Below, in pieces: positions 29,838-37,734 of a stretch of DNA of 64,000 nucleotides. The stretch is from Pyxidicoccus parkwaysis (GTDB lineage: Bacteria; Myxococcota; Myxococcia; Myxococcales; Myxococcaceae), in assembly GCF_017301735.1 (NCBI RefSeq), contig NZ_CP071090.1, positions 9,724,001 to 9,788,000 of the forward strand. Reading direction: 5' to 3'. How positions within the stretch are numbered: position 1 is the first letter of the stretch; each line of letters begins with the position of its first letter. Made by a program: the position numbers and the translations under genes. The notes under the pieces were generated by a model. It did no database searches and was not told where the DNA came from. It saw only the letters and a list, made by a program, of their open reading frames with translations.

Positions 29838-30812
29838 TCACGGCCCCGTCGCGGGCGGCACCTCGCTCATGAGGAGCGTGCCGGTGCGGAAGTGGCCCTG
29901 CTGCCCGCAACCGGAAAGCTCCGGCATGTTGGGGCAGCTCACCGGCTCGGTGGAGCGGGTGGACGAAGAGACGCAGCGCGCGCCGTCGGTGGTCCACTCG
30001 GCCTCCATCAGCCACGCCTCGGTGTCCTGCTGCACGCCGAGCGCGTCGTAGAGGTTCACCCAGTTGCCATCCTTCGTGTGCGAGGTGCCGTCGCCGCAGT
30101 AGTCCGCGCGCACCATGCGCGTGCAGGCCTGGTGGTGGTCCGCGAGGCTCCTGCCGTCCGCCGTCGTCGCCCACGGCCGGTAGCCGAAGTGGATGCACTT
30201 GGCGATGGCCGCGCCCTCGCACGCGAAGGTGAAGAGCGTGGGGTCCTCGAGGCGCGCGCCGCCGCCGGCCACGCCCTCGCGGTAGTTCCAGGTGCCCGAG
30301 ACGGGAATGGCATCCAGCGCGGAGCCATCCGCCGCGGGACACGCGGGCTTCCACGTGCCTTCCGCGGCGTCGAAGAAGGAGACGCGGTAGGACCAGATGT
30401 CCCCGCTGTCGCCGGTGGCAGGCTCAATCGCATCCACGCGCAGGTCCACCTTCTGCCCGTCCGCGAGGTTGCCGACGAATTGCGCGCCGAGGAAGTCCAT
30501 GCCGGACACCTCGCGCTCGCCGCTGAAGCCGTGGAAGACGCTGCCCTCCAGCCACACGGAGCGCATCGTGTCGTCCACGCTGTCCGCGGCCGTGGCTCCG
30601 GACAGGTTCACGGAGACGAGCGCCCCCAGCGCGGTGCCGTTGAGGTTGCGGCCATTGAGATTGCGCCCGTTGAGGTTGCGTCCATTGGGCGCGGCCACCG
30701 CCGCCACCTGGGACTGGAGCGTGGGCTCGGGTTCCACCACCGCCTCGCTCCCGCACCCCGCCAACCCACAGGCAAGGATTACCGCCCGCACCACCCGCCG
30801 CCACTCCCCCAT
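29838..30812 (-). CDS. ADYC domain lipoprotein with NLNGR repeats
   Basis: The 324-aa protein starts at an ATG with GGGAGG eight bases upstream. A lipobox (GLAGC) is followed by a short repeat of the pentapeptide NGRNL, about three and a half copies (residues 43-60), then the ADYC domain. The naming motif is present as MVRADYC, within a Cys-rich second half likely to form disulphides outside the cytoplasm. The family is common in myxobacteria and has no shown function that I know of. The repeat resembles pentapeptide-repeat coils but is too short to form one. A large dyad lies just upstream (30869-30900). Confidence 0.78.
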   Translation of the reverse strand: MGEWRRVVRAVILACGLAGCGSEAVVEPEPTLQSQVAAVAAPNGRNLNGRNLNGRNLNGTALGALVSVNLSGATAADSVDDTMRSVWLEGSVFHGFSGEREVSGMDFLGAQFVGNLADGQKVDLRVDAIEPATGDSGDIWSYRVSFFDAAEGTWKPACPAADGSALDAIPVSGTWNYREGVAGGGARLEDPTLFTFACEGAAIAKCIHFGYRPWATTADGRSLADHHQACTRMVRADYCGDGTSHTKDGNWVNLYDALGVQQDTEAWLMEAEWTTDGARCVSSSTRSTEPVSCPNMPELSGCGQQGHFRTGTLLMSEVPPATGP

Positions 30813-30868
30813 GACCCGACCTCCCGACCCGCCAACGCCTTGCAAGATTTGCAGTGACGACGTGCACC

Positions 30869-30900
30869 GCAAGTGCACCCGCATGCGGACGGGCACTTGC
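30869..30900. promoter_or_regulatory. Nested inverted repeat upstream of the ADYC gene
   Basis: GCAAGTGC and GCACTTGC form a perfect 8-base dyad, 16 bases apart, and the centre holds a second dyad, CCGCATGCGG at 30879-30888. The half site TTGCAAG recurs at 30839-30845. The position, 57-88 bases before the ATG, suits an operator or a hairpin in the 5' leader. No regulator gene is adjacent. Confidence 0.5.
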
Positions 30901-31013
30901 AACGTCTGTCATTGAGCAATGCATTGGCACGCCAGGGCGGACCCGGGGTTCCAACGTCGTGTAATGCGGGGTGTATGGCGGTTGGCAGCAGGCCGGGCGT
31001 GCGGGCAGGCGGC

Positions 31014-34000
31014 TCAGGGCCCCTCGGCCGGAGGGTCCGCGCACACGCGCAGTCCCACCGTCACGTCGCGCAGCGAGGGCTCCGGCAGCTCGCGGTTGGT
31101 GGCCCGCGCCGAGGTGGCCGCGAAGGCGAAGCTGCCGCCGCGCGCCACCGCCTTGCCCGGCTCCAGCCAGGAGCGCGTCCATTCCCAGACGTTGCCGGCC
31201 ATGTCGTCCACGCCGAAGGGACTGCGCGAGTCGGGGTGGCTGCCCACCTCGTCCGGGCCGAAGCCTCCGGGCTGCTTGCCGTAGGTGGTGTCGATGTTGG
31301 CGTCGTCCGGGGCCAGCGTGTCGCCGTGCGGGTACTCGCGGCCGTCCACGCCGCGCGCCGCGCGCTCCCACTCCAGCTCCGAGCACAGCCGCGCGCCGGG
31401 CACGCGGCCGCTCGAGGACAGCCAGGCCGCGTATGCCTCCGCGTCCGCGAAGGTGATGCCGCTGACGGGGAAGAGCCGCCAGTCCTGCTCCGCGCGCCGC
31501 GTGCGATGGGCGTAGCGCAGCTTCTCTCCCGCGCGCGCGACGTAGGGCTCGCTGCCGGGCTGGAAGCGCAGCCGCCACGTGCCGTCCACCTTGTCCAGCG
31601 CGAGCAGCCCCGCGTAGCCCCCGGTGCCCACGCGGGGCAGGCGCTTCGCGCGCTCCTCGGGCGGCAGGGCTTCGATGAAGTCCAGCCAGTCCGCATACGT
31701 CACCTCGTGGCGGGCGATGAGGAAGCCCGACACGTCCACCGAGTGCAGCGGCACCGAGTTGAAGAACTCGCGCACGCTGGCCTCGGCCGCGCTGCCGAAG
31801 CGCACCTCGCCCGGTGGAACGAAGACGAAGCCCTCGGGCACCGCGCCCACGTGCGGCAGGGGCACGGCGAGCTTCCGCGCCTCCCCGCGCCGCAGCAGCA
31901 CGGGCTGCACCACGGGTTCGTGGCCCAGGGCGCGCAGGGAGAGCTGGTAGCGGCCCGGCGGCACCGGCACGTCCACCCACGGCCCCGCGACGAGGGGCAG
32001 CGGCTCTCCGAGCTGCTCGTGGCCCTGCGCGTCGCGGCTCAGCGGACGGAACTCCACCTGGACGCCGGGGACGGGCGTCTCCAGCGTGAGGCGCGCGGGG
32101 GCGTTCCACTGCTGCCAGCGCGTGCCCGAGGTGTCGTAGAGCTTCAGGCGCTGGAGCAGCGCGGGCAGCGTGGCGGAGTCTCCGTCCTGCTCGGCCCAGA
32201 GGGCGCGCTCGTAGAGGAAGTCCGCGAGCGCCTCGCGCACGTCGGGGCGGCCCGGCGCGAGGGCCAGCGCGCGCTCCAGCTTCCCGGCGACGGCGTCGTA
32301 GCGGTGGCGCACCGACACGGCCTGGGCGCCCGTCCTGCCCCAAAGCTTGTCGGCGTCCGCGCGGTGGCCGCTGCCGTAGAGGCGGAAGGCCTCGGCGCGC
32401 TCGTGGCCCAGCGCCGTACGCTCCAGGCCCACCGTGCGCAACGCGAGCGCGGCCTCCTGGAGCTCCGCGCGCACCTGACTGTCGAGTCCCCAGCGCTCGC
32501 GCAGCTTGAGGCCGCCGTAGACGAGGCCGAGCGAGAGGACGAAGCCCGCCGCCAGGGCCTGCCGCATGCGCCGGCTGCGCACCACGGTGCGGCGCGAGGC
32601 CTTGAGGAAGTCCTGCTCGCGGCGGGTGAGCTCGCCCAGGTCGAGCAGCTTCGTCTCGGCGAGCTGACGCGGGCCCCACAGCGCCTCGCGCGCGTGGCCG
32701 AGCTTCTCCCAGTGCGCGGCGGCGGCCTCCAGCCGGGCCTGCACCTCGCGGCGCTCGGCGGCCTCCGCGAGCCAGCGGGCCAGGGTGCTCCAGCCGGACA
32801 GCAGCGCCTCGTGGGCCAGCTCGTACGACGTGCCCTCCTGCGCCTCGCGCGCCACGAGGAGGCGGGCGTGGACGAGGGCTTCGAGCGCGGCGCGGTAGCG
32901 GGCGTCGTCGCCCACCAGCTCGCGGTCCGTCTTGCGCGCGCGGGTGCCGTCCGCAGTGACGAGGCGCAGGAGCACGCCGCGCGCGGCGATGCGCTGGTCC
33001 GGGAGGAGCCGGGCCACCGCCGCGTCCGCGTGCTTCGCCAGCGCTCCGGCCACGCCGCCCAGCGAGTCCAGCGCGGCCTGGGTAATCACGCGCCCTTCCG
33101 CGTCGCGAGCCTCCCACAGCTCCGCGAGGGCGAACTGGAGCAGCGGCAGACCTCCGTCCGCGGCGGTGGTGGAGGCGACGAGCGCATCGACGAGCGCCTC
33201 GGACTCGAAGGCCACGCCCTTCACCCTGGCAGGTCCGGTGACGGCCTCACGCGTCTCCTCGGGCGTCAGGGCGCGCAGGAGGTACAGCGCTCGCGGCACC
33301 TCCGCGCCGAGGCCCGGGACGGTGGTGAGGCGGGTGAGGAAGTCGCTCCGGCCCGTGGCCAACAGGCGCACGCCCGTGGCCCCTTCCGCGACGGCGCCCA
33401 GCGCCTGGCCCGCGAGCGCGGCCTCGACGGGCGAGGCCAGCGTCACGAGCTCCTCGAGCTGGTCGATGTAGAGGAGGAGGCCGTCGCGCGCGCCGAGCCT
33501 CGCGCGCAGCCTCCGGACGAGGGAGGCGGGCTCGCCTCGCAGCGCCTCGGCGAGTGGCTCTTCTTCGGTTTCCAGCAGCGGAGCGAGCGCGGCGGCGAGC
33601 GCCGCCATGGGCCTGCGGCCCGGCACCAGACGCGCCGTGTGCCAGCGGCGTCCGTCCTCCAGCGCGCCCTCCGCCACGGCGGGGAGGATGCCGGCGAGGC
33701 ACAGGGACGACTTGCCCACGCCGGAGTCGCCGGTGATGAGGAGGAAGGACTCGGCGCGCAGCCGCTCGGTGACGGCGCGCTGCTCGCGACGGCGGCCGAA
33801 GAAGACGGCCCGGTGCTCGGCCTCGAAGGCCTGGAGGCCGCGGTAGGGATTGCCGTCGGGGATGTCGGTAGGCGTCTCCTCGCGGGAGAGGGCCTCGAGC
33901 GCGTCGAGGAGGTGCGCGGCGGAGGTGTAGCGCTCGGCGGGCTCGCGGCGGAGACACCGGTCGATGACGGCGGCGAAGGCGGCGTCCACGCCGGGCGCGG

Positions 34001-34838
34001 CCTCGACGAGGGGGCGCGCGTCCTTCAGCTGGACGAGCCGGGCCAGGTCCTTCCAGGGCACGTCCCGGAAGGGGCCCCGGCCCGCGCAGAGCTCGTAGAG
34101 GACGACTCCGAGCGAGTACACGTCGCCGCGGGCCGTGAGCTCCTCGCCGGCCCAGGCCTCGGGGGACATGTAATAGGGCGTGCCCACCAGCGCGCCGCTC
34201 GGCAGCGAGGGGAGGAAGACGCCGTCCAGCGAGCGCGCGGAGAAGTTGGGGCTGGCCTCGGGGTCCAGGTCCTCGGGCAGCTTCGGAGGCACGGCGCCGC
34301 CGGGGCGGGCGGCGGGCTCGGCCGGCTCGGCGGCCTCGTCGAGCAGCTTGGCGAGCCCGAAGTCGAGCAGCTTCACCTCGCCGGACTCGGTGAGCACGGC
34401 GTTGCCGGGCTTGATGTCGCGGTGGAGCACGCCGCGCCGGTGGGCGGCGCTCAGGCCTCGCGCGAGGTCTCGTCCGATGGACAGCACGCGTTCCCAGGGC
34501 TGGGGCTTGGAGAGGCGGTCCAGGCTGACACCGCGGATGAACTCCGAGACGAGGTAGGGCTGCTCCTCGAGTTGTCCCACCCGGTAGAGGGTGACGACGT
34601 TGGGGTGCTGGATTCGAGCGGCGGCGCGGGCTTCCACGAGGAAGCGGGCCAGGGCATTGGGGCCGAGCGCGGGGATGAACTTCACCGCCACCGGGCGCTC
34701 GAGGAGGGTGTCGTGGGCCAGGTACACCCGGCCCGTGCGCCCCCGGCCGATGGGCCGCACGAGACGGTACTCGTCGAACTCCTTCGGAGGAGTCCACGCG
34801 TCGGGCGGCGACGGGAAGGCGGCGGGGGAGGAGCCCAC
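31014..34838 (-). CDS. Ser/Thr kinase - STAND NTPase - FGE-sulfatase domain protein
   Basis: The 1274-aa protein joins three modules. Residues 24-290 are a Hanks-type kinase with all key residues: Lys53, HRDIKPGN (139-146), DFG (159-161) and GTPYYMSPEA. Residues about 320-700 are a novel-STAND-type NTPase: GNPYRGLQAFEAEHRAVFFGR, P-loop GDSGVGKSS near 370, LLLYIDQLEEL and LLATGRSDFL. A single membrane helix near 757-775 follows a basic stretch. The outside part ends in an FGE-sulfatase domain (about 1010-1270: GFVFVPPGEVRFGS, RLCSELEWERAARG, MAGNVWEWTRSW). The catalytic Cys pair of true formylglycine enzymes is not evident, so it is probably a binding or sensor domain. Start is GTG at 34838; no strong ribosome site is seen. 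Confidence 0.88.
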   Translation of the reverse strand: MGSSPAAFPSPPDAWTPPKEFDEYRLVRPIGRGRTGRVYLAHDTLLERPVAVKFIPALGPNALARFLVEARAAARIQHPNVVTLYRVGQLEEQPYLVSEFIRGVSLDRLSKPQPWERVLSIGRDLARGLSAAHRRGVLHRDIKPGNAVLTESGEVKLLDFGLAKLLDEAAEPAEPAARPGGAVPPKLPEDLDPEASPNFSARSLDGVFLPSLPSGALVGTPYYMSPEAWAGEELTARGDVYSLGVVLYELCAGRGPFRDVPWKDLARLVQLKDARPLVEAAPGVDAAFAAVIDRCLRREPAERYTSAAHLLDALEALSREETPTDIPDGNPYRGLQAFEAEHRAVFFGRRREQRAVTERLRAESFLLITGDSGVGKSSLCLAGILPAVAEGALEDGRRWHTARLVPGRRPMAALAAALAPLLETEEEPLAEALRGEPASLVRRLRARLGARDGLLLYIDQLEELVTLASPVEAALAGQALGAVAEGATGVRLLATGRSDFLTRLTTVPGLGAEVPRALYLLRALTPEETREAVTGPARVKGVAFESEALVDALVASTTAADGGLPLLQFALAELWEARDAEGRVITQAALDSLGGVAGALAKHADAAVARLLPDQRIAARGVLLRLVTADGTRARKTDRELVGDDARYRAALEALVHARLLVAREAQEGTSYELAHEALLSGWSTLARWLAEAAERREVQARLEAAAAHWEKLGHAREALWGPRQLAETKLLDLGELTRREQDFLKASRRTVVRSRRMRQALAAGFVLSLGLVYGGLKLRERWGLDSQVRAELQEAALALRTVGLERTALGHERAEAFRLYGSGHRADADKLWGRTGAQAVSVRHRYDAVAGKLERALALAPGRPDVREALADFLYERALWAEQDGDSATLPALLQRLKLYDTSGTRWQQWNAPARLTLETPVPGVQVEFRPLSRDAQGHEQLGEPLPLVAGPWVDVPVPPGRYQLSLRALGHEPVVQPVLLRRGEARKLAVPLPHVGAVPEGFVFVPPGEVRFGSAAEASVREFFNSVPLHSVDVSGFLIARHEVTYADWLDFIEALPPEERAKRLPRVGTGGYAGLLALDKVDGTWRLRFQPGSEPYVARAGEKLRYAHRTRRAEQDWRLFPVSGITFADAEAYAAWLSSSGRVPGARLCSELEWERAARGVDGREYPHGDTLAPDDANIDTTYGKQPGGFGPDEVGSHPDSRSPFGVDDMAGNVWEWTRSWLEPGKAVARGGSFAFAATSARATNRELPEPSLRDVTVGLRVCADPPAEGP

Positions 34839-34955
34839 AAGGGGTGCCTATGCATCCCTCCGCCACGGGTCAACGGGACGGGGGCCGGGAACCGTGCACA
34901 GCGGAACCCCCGAGCCCCGAGTGTCCGGTGTCGGGCACTGGGGATGTCGAGTGGC

Positions 34956-35426
34956 TCAGCTCCCCTGCCCGCTCTTCGGCTTCGCCTTGCTGGGCTTGAG
35001 CATGTTGCGAATCTTGTTCTCCAGGTCTTGGGGCAGGCACGGCTTGGCGACGAACTCGTCCGCGCCGGCCTCCCGGGCGTGCTCCGCGTTGCCTGCGAGC
35101 ACGTGGCCGGTGAGCGCCATGACGGGGATGTTCCGGGTGCGCGCGTCCTGCTTGATGAGGCGCGTGGCCTCCCAGCCATCCATGATGGGCAGGGACAGGT
35201 CCATCAAGATGATGTCCGGCTCCCCGTCCTGGGCCTTCTCGACGGCTTCGACGCCGTTGGAGGCGGTGTCCACATCGAAGCCGACGAACTCCAGGTACTC
35301 GGCGTACATCTCCCGCGCGTCATCGAAGTCATCGACGACGAGCACCCGCTTCTTGTTGCCGCCAGGAGCGGGAAGGGCGTTGGCGGACGCCTCGTCTTCC
35401 AGGGGTGTCGTGGCCGTTCGCTTCAT
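34956..35426 (-). CDS. Single-domain response regulator
   Basis: The 156-aa protein is one receiver domain after a 25-residue polar N-terminus. The acidic pair is in RVLVVDDFDDA, the phosphoacceptor Asp in IILMDLSLPIMDG, the Thr in MALTGH, and the Lys in VAKPC. No output domain is present; the tail is Lys/Ser-rich. It acts by protein contact or as a phosphate relay. It starts upstream of the kinase-STAND gene on the same strand, 117 bases apart, and may belong to the same pathway, but no histidine kinase is nearby. Confidence 0.88.
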   Translation of the reverse strand: MKRTATTPLEDEASANALPAPGGNKKRVLVVDDFDDAREMYAEYLEFVGFDVDTASNGVEAVEKAQDGEPDIILMDLSLPIMDGWEATRLIKQDARTRNIPVMALTGHVLAGNAEHAREAGADEFVAKPCLPQDLENKIRNMLKPSKAKPKSGQGS

Positions 35427-35562
35427 GAAACCGACGCCTCACGTGTAGGGAAAGGGCGGTCAGGAATCTATACACGACCCTTCCGACGCGCCCGTCCCAC
35501 CCGCGAAGTGGCGAATGGGACGGCGGCGCGAAGCGGGTGTTCACTGGAGAACCGTGCAGGGG

Positions 35563-37470
35563 TCAGTCGTTGGGCGTGTAGACGTGAATCCTCCAGTTGC
35601 TGACGTCGTTCTCGGGCGCCTCGCGCCTCGCCATGAAGGGCCTGTTGGTGGAATCCATTGCCAGCAGAGCTGGCCCGATGAAGTTGTCGCCAGAATTCTT
35701 CCTCAAGAGGCTGCCCACCGGCTCCCACGCCCCCGCGTTCCAACGGCGGATGTAGAAAACCGTGGCGCCACCCGCGGCTTCCTGCTCACCCAACAGAGCG
35801 ATCAGCCTTCCCTGGACGTCCAGAGTGAGCGTCACCACTGAAGAGTCGGTTGTTCCAGGGTAGAGGCTTATGGTGCTGCCGAGCGTTGCCCAGGTGCTCC
35901 CATTCCACTGCCGGAGCTGAGCACTCCAAGCAGTCCCATTCCAAACGCGCACATCGAGGATGGGAGCCCCTGCCGCATCAATGAAAAGTGCCCCCGGAAA
36001 GGTCTGCGCGGGCATTGCGATGGCTTCCCAGGCACTACCATTCCAGCGCCGCATGAAGGCCGCAATGTTTCCAGAGTTGCTCTCACTCCATGCAACCACA
36101 GGGTTTCCAGCCGCATCGATGGCCAGCTGGATACCGGAGACCATCCAGGACGAGTTGACCTTGAGCCCTCCTCCAACCATGCCCCAGGAAGTGCCGTTCC
36201 ATCTTGAGACCAAAACCTGATCATTGCCCTGGTACCGTTCTACGAATGCCAGCGCAATCTGCCCTTGTTTGTTTCCCTTGGAGACAATGAGGTCAGCAGA
36301 GGATTGCTGACGCAGGGGCACATCTCCCATCACATCCCAGGCTGACCCATTCCACCTGCGGGTGTGCATGCTCGTGGCAACAGTACTGCTTTGAACTTCA
36401 TCCCAGACAACGATGCTCCGCCCATCTGCGTCGATAGTGAGCGAACAGAAAGAGCTGTTAGAGCCCACCGGAACCTCAAGCACACCGCCCAGTTGCTCCC
36501 AGCCACTCCCATTCCATCTCCTGACTCGTACGCCGTAGGGCGACTCGGCTCCCGTTCCGCCCACCCACGCAACGACAGGCCGTCCAGCTCCATCAATTTG
36601 AAGTGACGGGCTCCTCGGCAGCGAGCGCTCGGTCGGACTGGCGCTCAAGGGCTCCCCCAGAGGTAGGAAGCCGGGAACCGCCCACGTCCAGTGCTCTGGA
36701 AGCGCCTGGACGGCATTGCCCGCCAGATCCACCACGGAGCTTTCGAACCGCACCTGTACGGCTGTGTCAGCGGGCAGGAGAGACGTGGGCTGAATCGTCA
36801 GAGAAGTCCCCTCGGACGCAAGTGCGACTTCCGCTGCGATGACACCCGCGTCGGACAGCAGCTTCACGGACTCCGCGCGCACAGTGGCCGGATCCAGAGG
36901 CTCGGAGAACGTCGCCTGGACCACTTGATGCACGGAGATGAACTGGGCACCGGTCAGCGGCGTCTGCATCACCAGTCGGGGTGGCGTCCTGTCCACGATG
37001 AGGGTGCGCGATTCACTCGTGAACCTGCGTCCTTCGAGGCTTGCCCTCAAAGCGAGCACGTGGGTGCCCTCGTCGAGAGATTGAGCACTCCAGCGGAGCT
37101 CGTAGGGCGGAGCCAGCGTGGCCACCGCAGCGCCATCCACAAGCAACTCGACTTCGTCAGGCACAGCCCCGGTCACGGTGCCACTCACCTGGACGTCACT
37201 GTTGGTCACCGCCCTCGATGTGACGAGCGTCACCGTCAATGTCGGAGCGCCAGAATCCGGGGTACCTGAATCCGGCGTACCTGAATCCGGCGTACCTGAA
37301 TCCGGCGTACCCGAGTCCGAAACCGAAGCGTCCAGCGTTCCGGAATCTTCGGCGTGAGCATCCGGCTCACCCGCATCGGGGGTTTCTGGAACCTGTTCGA
37401 CTTCCGGCAGGCTGATGCATGCACAGAACAGGAAGACAGCCAGCACGGCAATACGTGGGGAATGACTCAT
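35563..37470 (-). CDS. Surface lipoprotein-like protein with RWNGxxW repeats
   Basis: The 635-aa protein begins with a hydrophobic signal ending near LFCAC, which is a poor lipobox. A (GTPDS)n tether follows (see repeat), then an Ig-like domain (SDVQVSGTVTGAVPDEVELLVDG), a second Ig-like module with PPRLVMQTPLTGAQF and SEPLDPATV, and from about residue 300 seven units built round RRWNGSxWxxxG. The unit length of 40-50 residues and the DAAGxPVVAW strands suggest a beta-propeller. Base composition is lower in G/C than the neighbouring genes, with more A/T third positions, which may reflect transfer or different constraint. The ATG at 37470 is chosen for the signal; an ATG at 37516 is possible. 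Function unknown; adhesion is a guess. Confidence 0.7.
   Translation of the reverse strand: MSHSPRIAVLAVFLFCACISLPEVEQVPETPDAGEPDAHAEDSGTLDASVSDSGTPDSGTPDSGTPDSGTPDSGAPTLTVTLVTSRAVTNSDVQVSGTVTGAVPDEVELLVDGAAVATLAPPYELRWSAQSLDEGTHVLALRASLEGRRFTSESRTLIVDRTPPRLVMQTPLTGAQFISVHQVVQATFSEPLDPATVRAESVKLLSDAGVIAAEVALASEGTSLTIQPTSLLPADTAVQVRFESSVVDLAGNAVQALPEHWTWAVPGFLPLGEPLSASPTERSLPRSPSLQIDGAGRPVVAWVGGTGAESPYGVRVRRWNGSGWEQLGGVLEVPVGSNSSFCSLTIDADGRSIVVWDEVQSSTVATSMHTRRWNGSAWDVMGDVPLRQQSSADLIVSKGNKQGQIALAFVERYQGNDQVLVSRWNGTSWGMVGGGLKVNSSWMVSGIQLAIDAAGNPVVAWSESNSGNIAAFMRRWNGSAWEAIAMPAQTFPGALFIDAAGAPILDVRVWNGTAWSAQLRQWNGSTWATLGSTISLYPGTTDSSVVTLTLDVQGRLIALLGEQEAAGGATVFYIRRWNAGAWEPVGSLLRKNSGDNFIGPALLAMDSTNRPFMARREAPENDVSNWRIHVYTPND
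37253..37320. repeat. In-frame 15-base tandem repeat (GTPDS units)
   Basis: Four copies of a 15-base unit, nearly identical at the DNA level, with diverged copies at each end. On the minus strand it encodes the GTPDS spacer that holds the lipoprotein domains away from the membrane. Near-identity means recent expansion, and copy number may vary between strains by slippage. Confidence 0.8.
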
Positions 37471-37661
37471 GGTTGGGCCTGGCAATGCACTCGTTGTTCC
37501 GAGTCGGTTCCGCATTGAGCGGCCAGCGGCTCCAGGAAGAACCAACGGTTCCACTCACCGGACGACTGCCCTCCAGTCCGGAACACTCCATCGCGGAGAC
37601 TCGAATCCGGCTTCGTGGACGCTTGCGCCGGCTCTTCCCTGGGCTTCCTGGCAAAAACAGC

Positions 37662-37695
37662 AGCGCCCCCGTGGAACCCGTTCCACGGGGGCGCT
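37662..37695 (-). terminator. Intrinsic terminator of the 37.7-39.4 kb lipoprotein gene
   Basis: A perfect 16-bp stem (arms 37662-37677 and 37680-37695) starts 40 bases past the stop codon of the minus-strand gene. On that strand it is followed within three bases by TTTTT. This is the clearest intrinsic terminator in the window. It isolates this gene from the propeller-like gene downstream. Confidence 0.85.
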
Positions 37696-37734
37696 GAGAC
37701 AACTCAAGACCGGATGGTCAATACCAACCGCGCG

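Noticed and set aside
31014..31800. Active formylglycine-generating enzyme
   Set aside because: The domain fold matches, but the catalytic cysteine pair of true FGEs is not visible, so a sensor or binding role is more likely.
30873..35603. A plus-strand frame of 1576 codons opposite the kinase-STAND gene
   Set aside because: It is a low-complexity antisense shadow; kinase and FGE motifs are on the minus strand.
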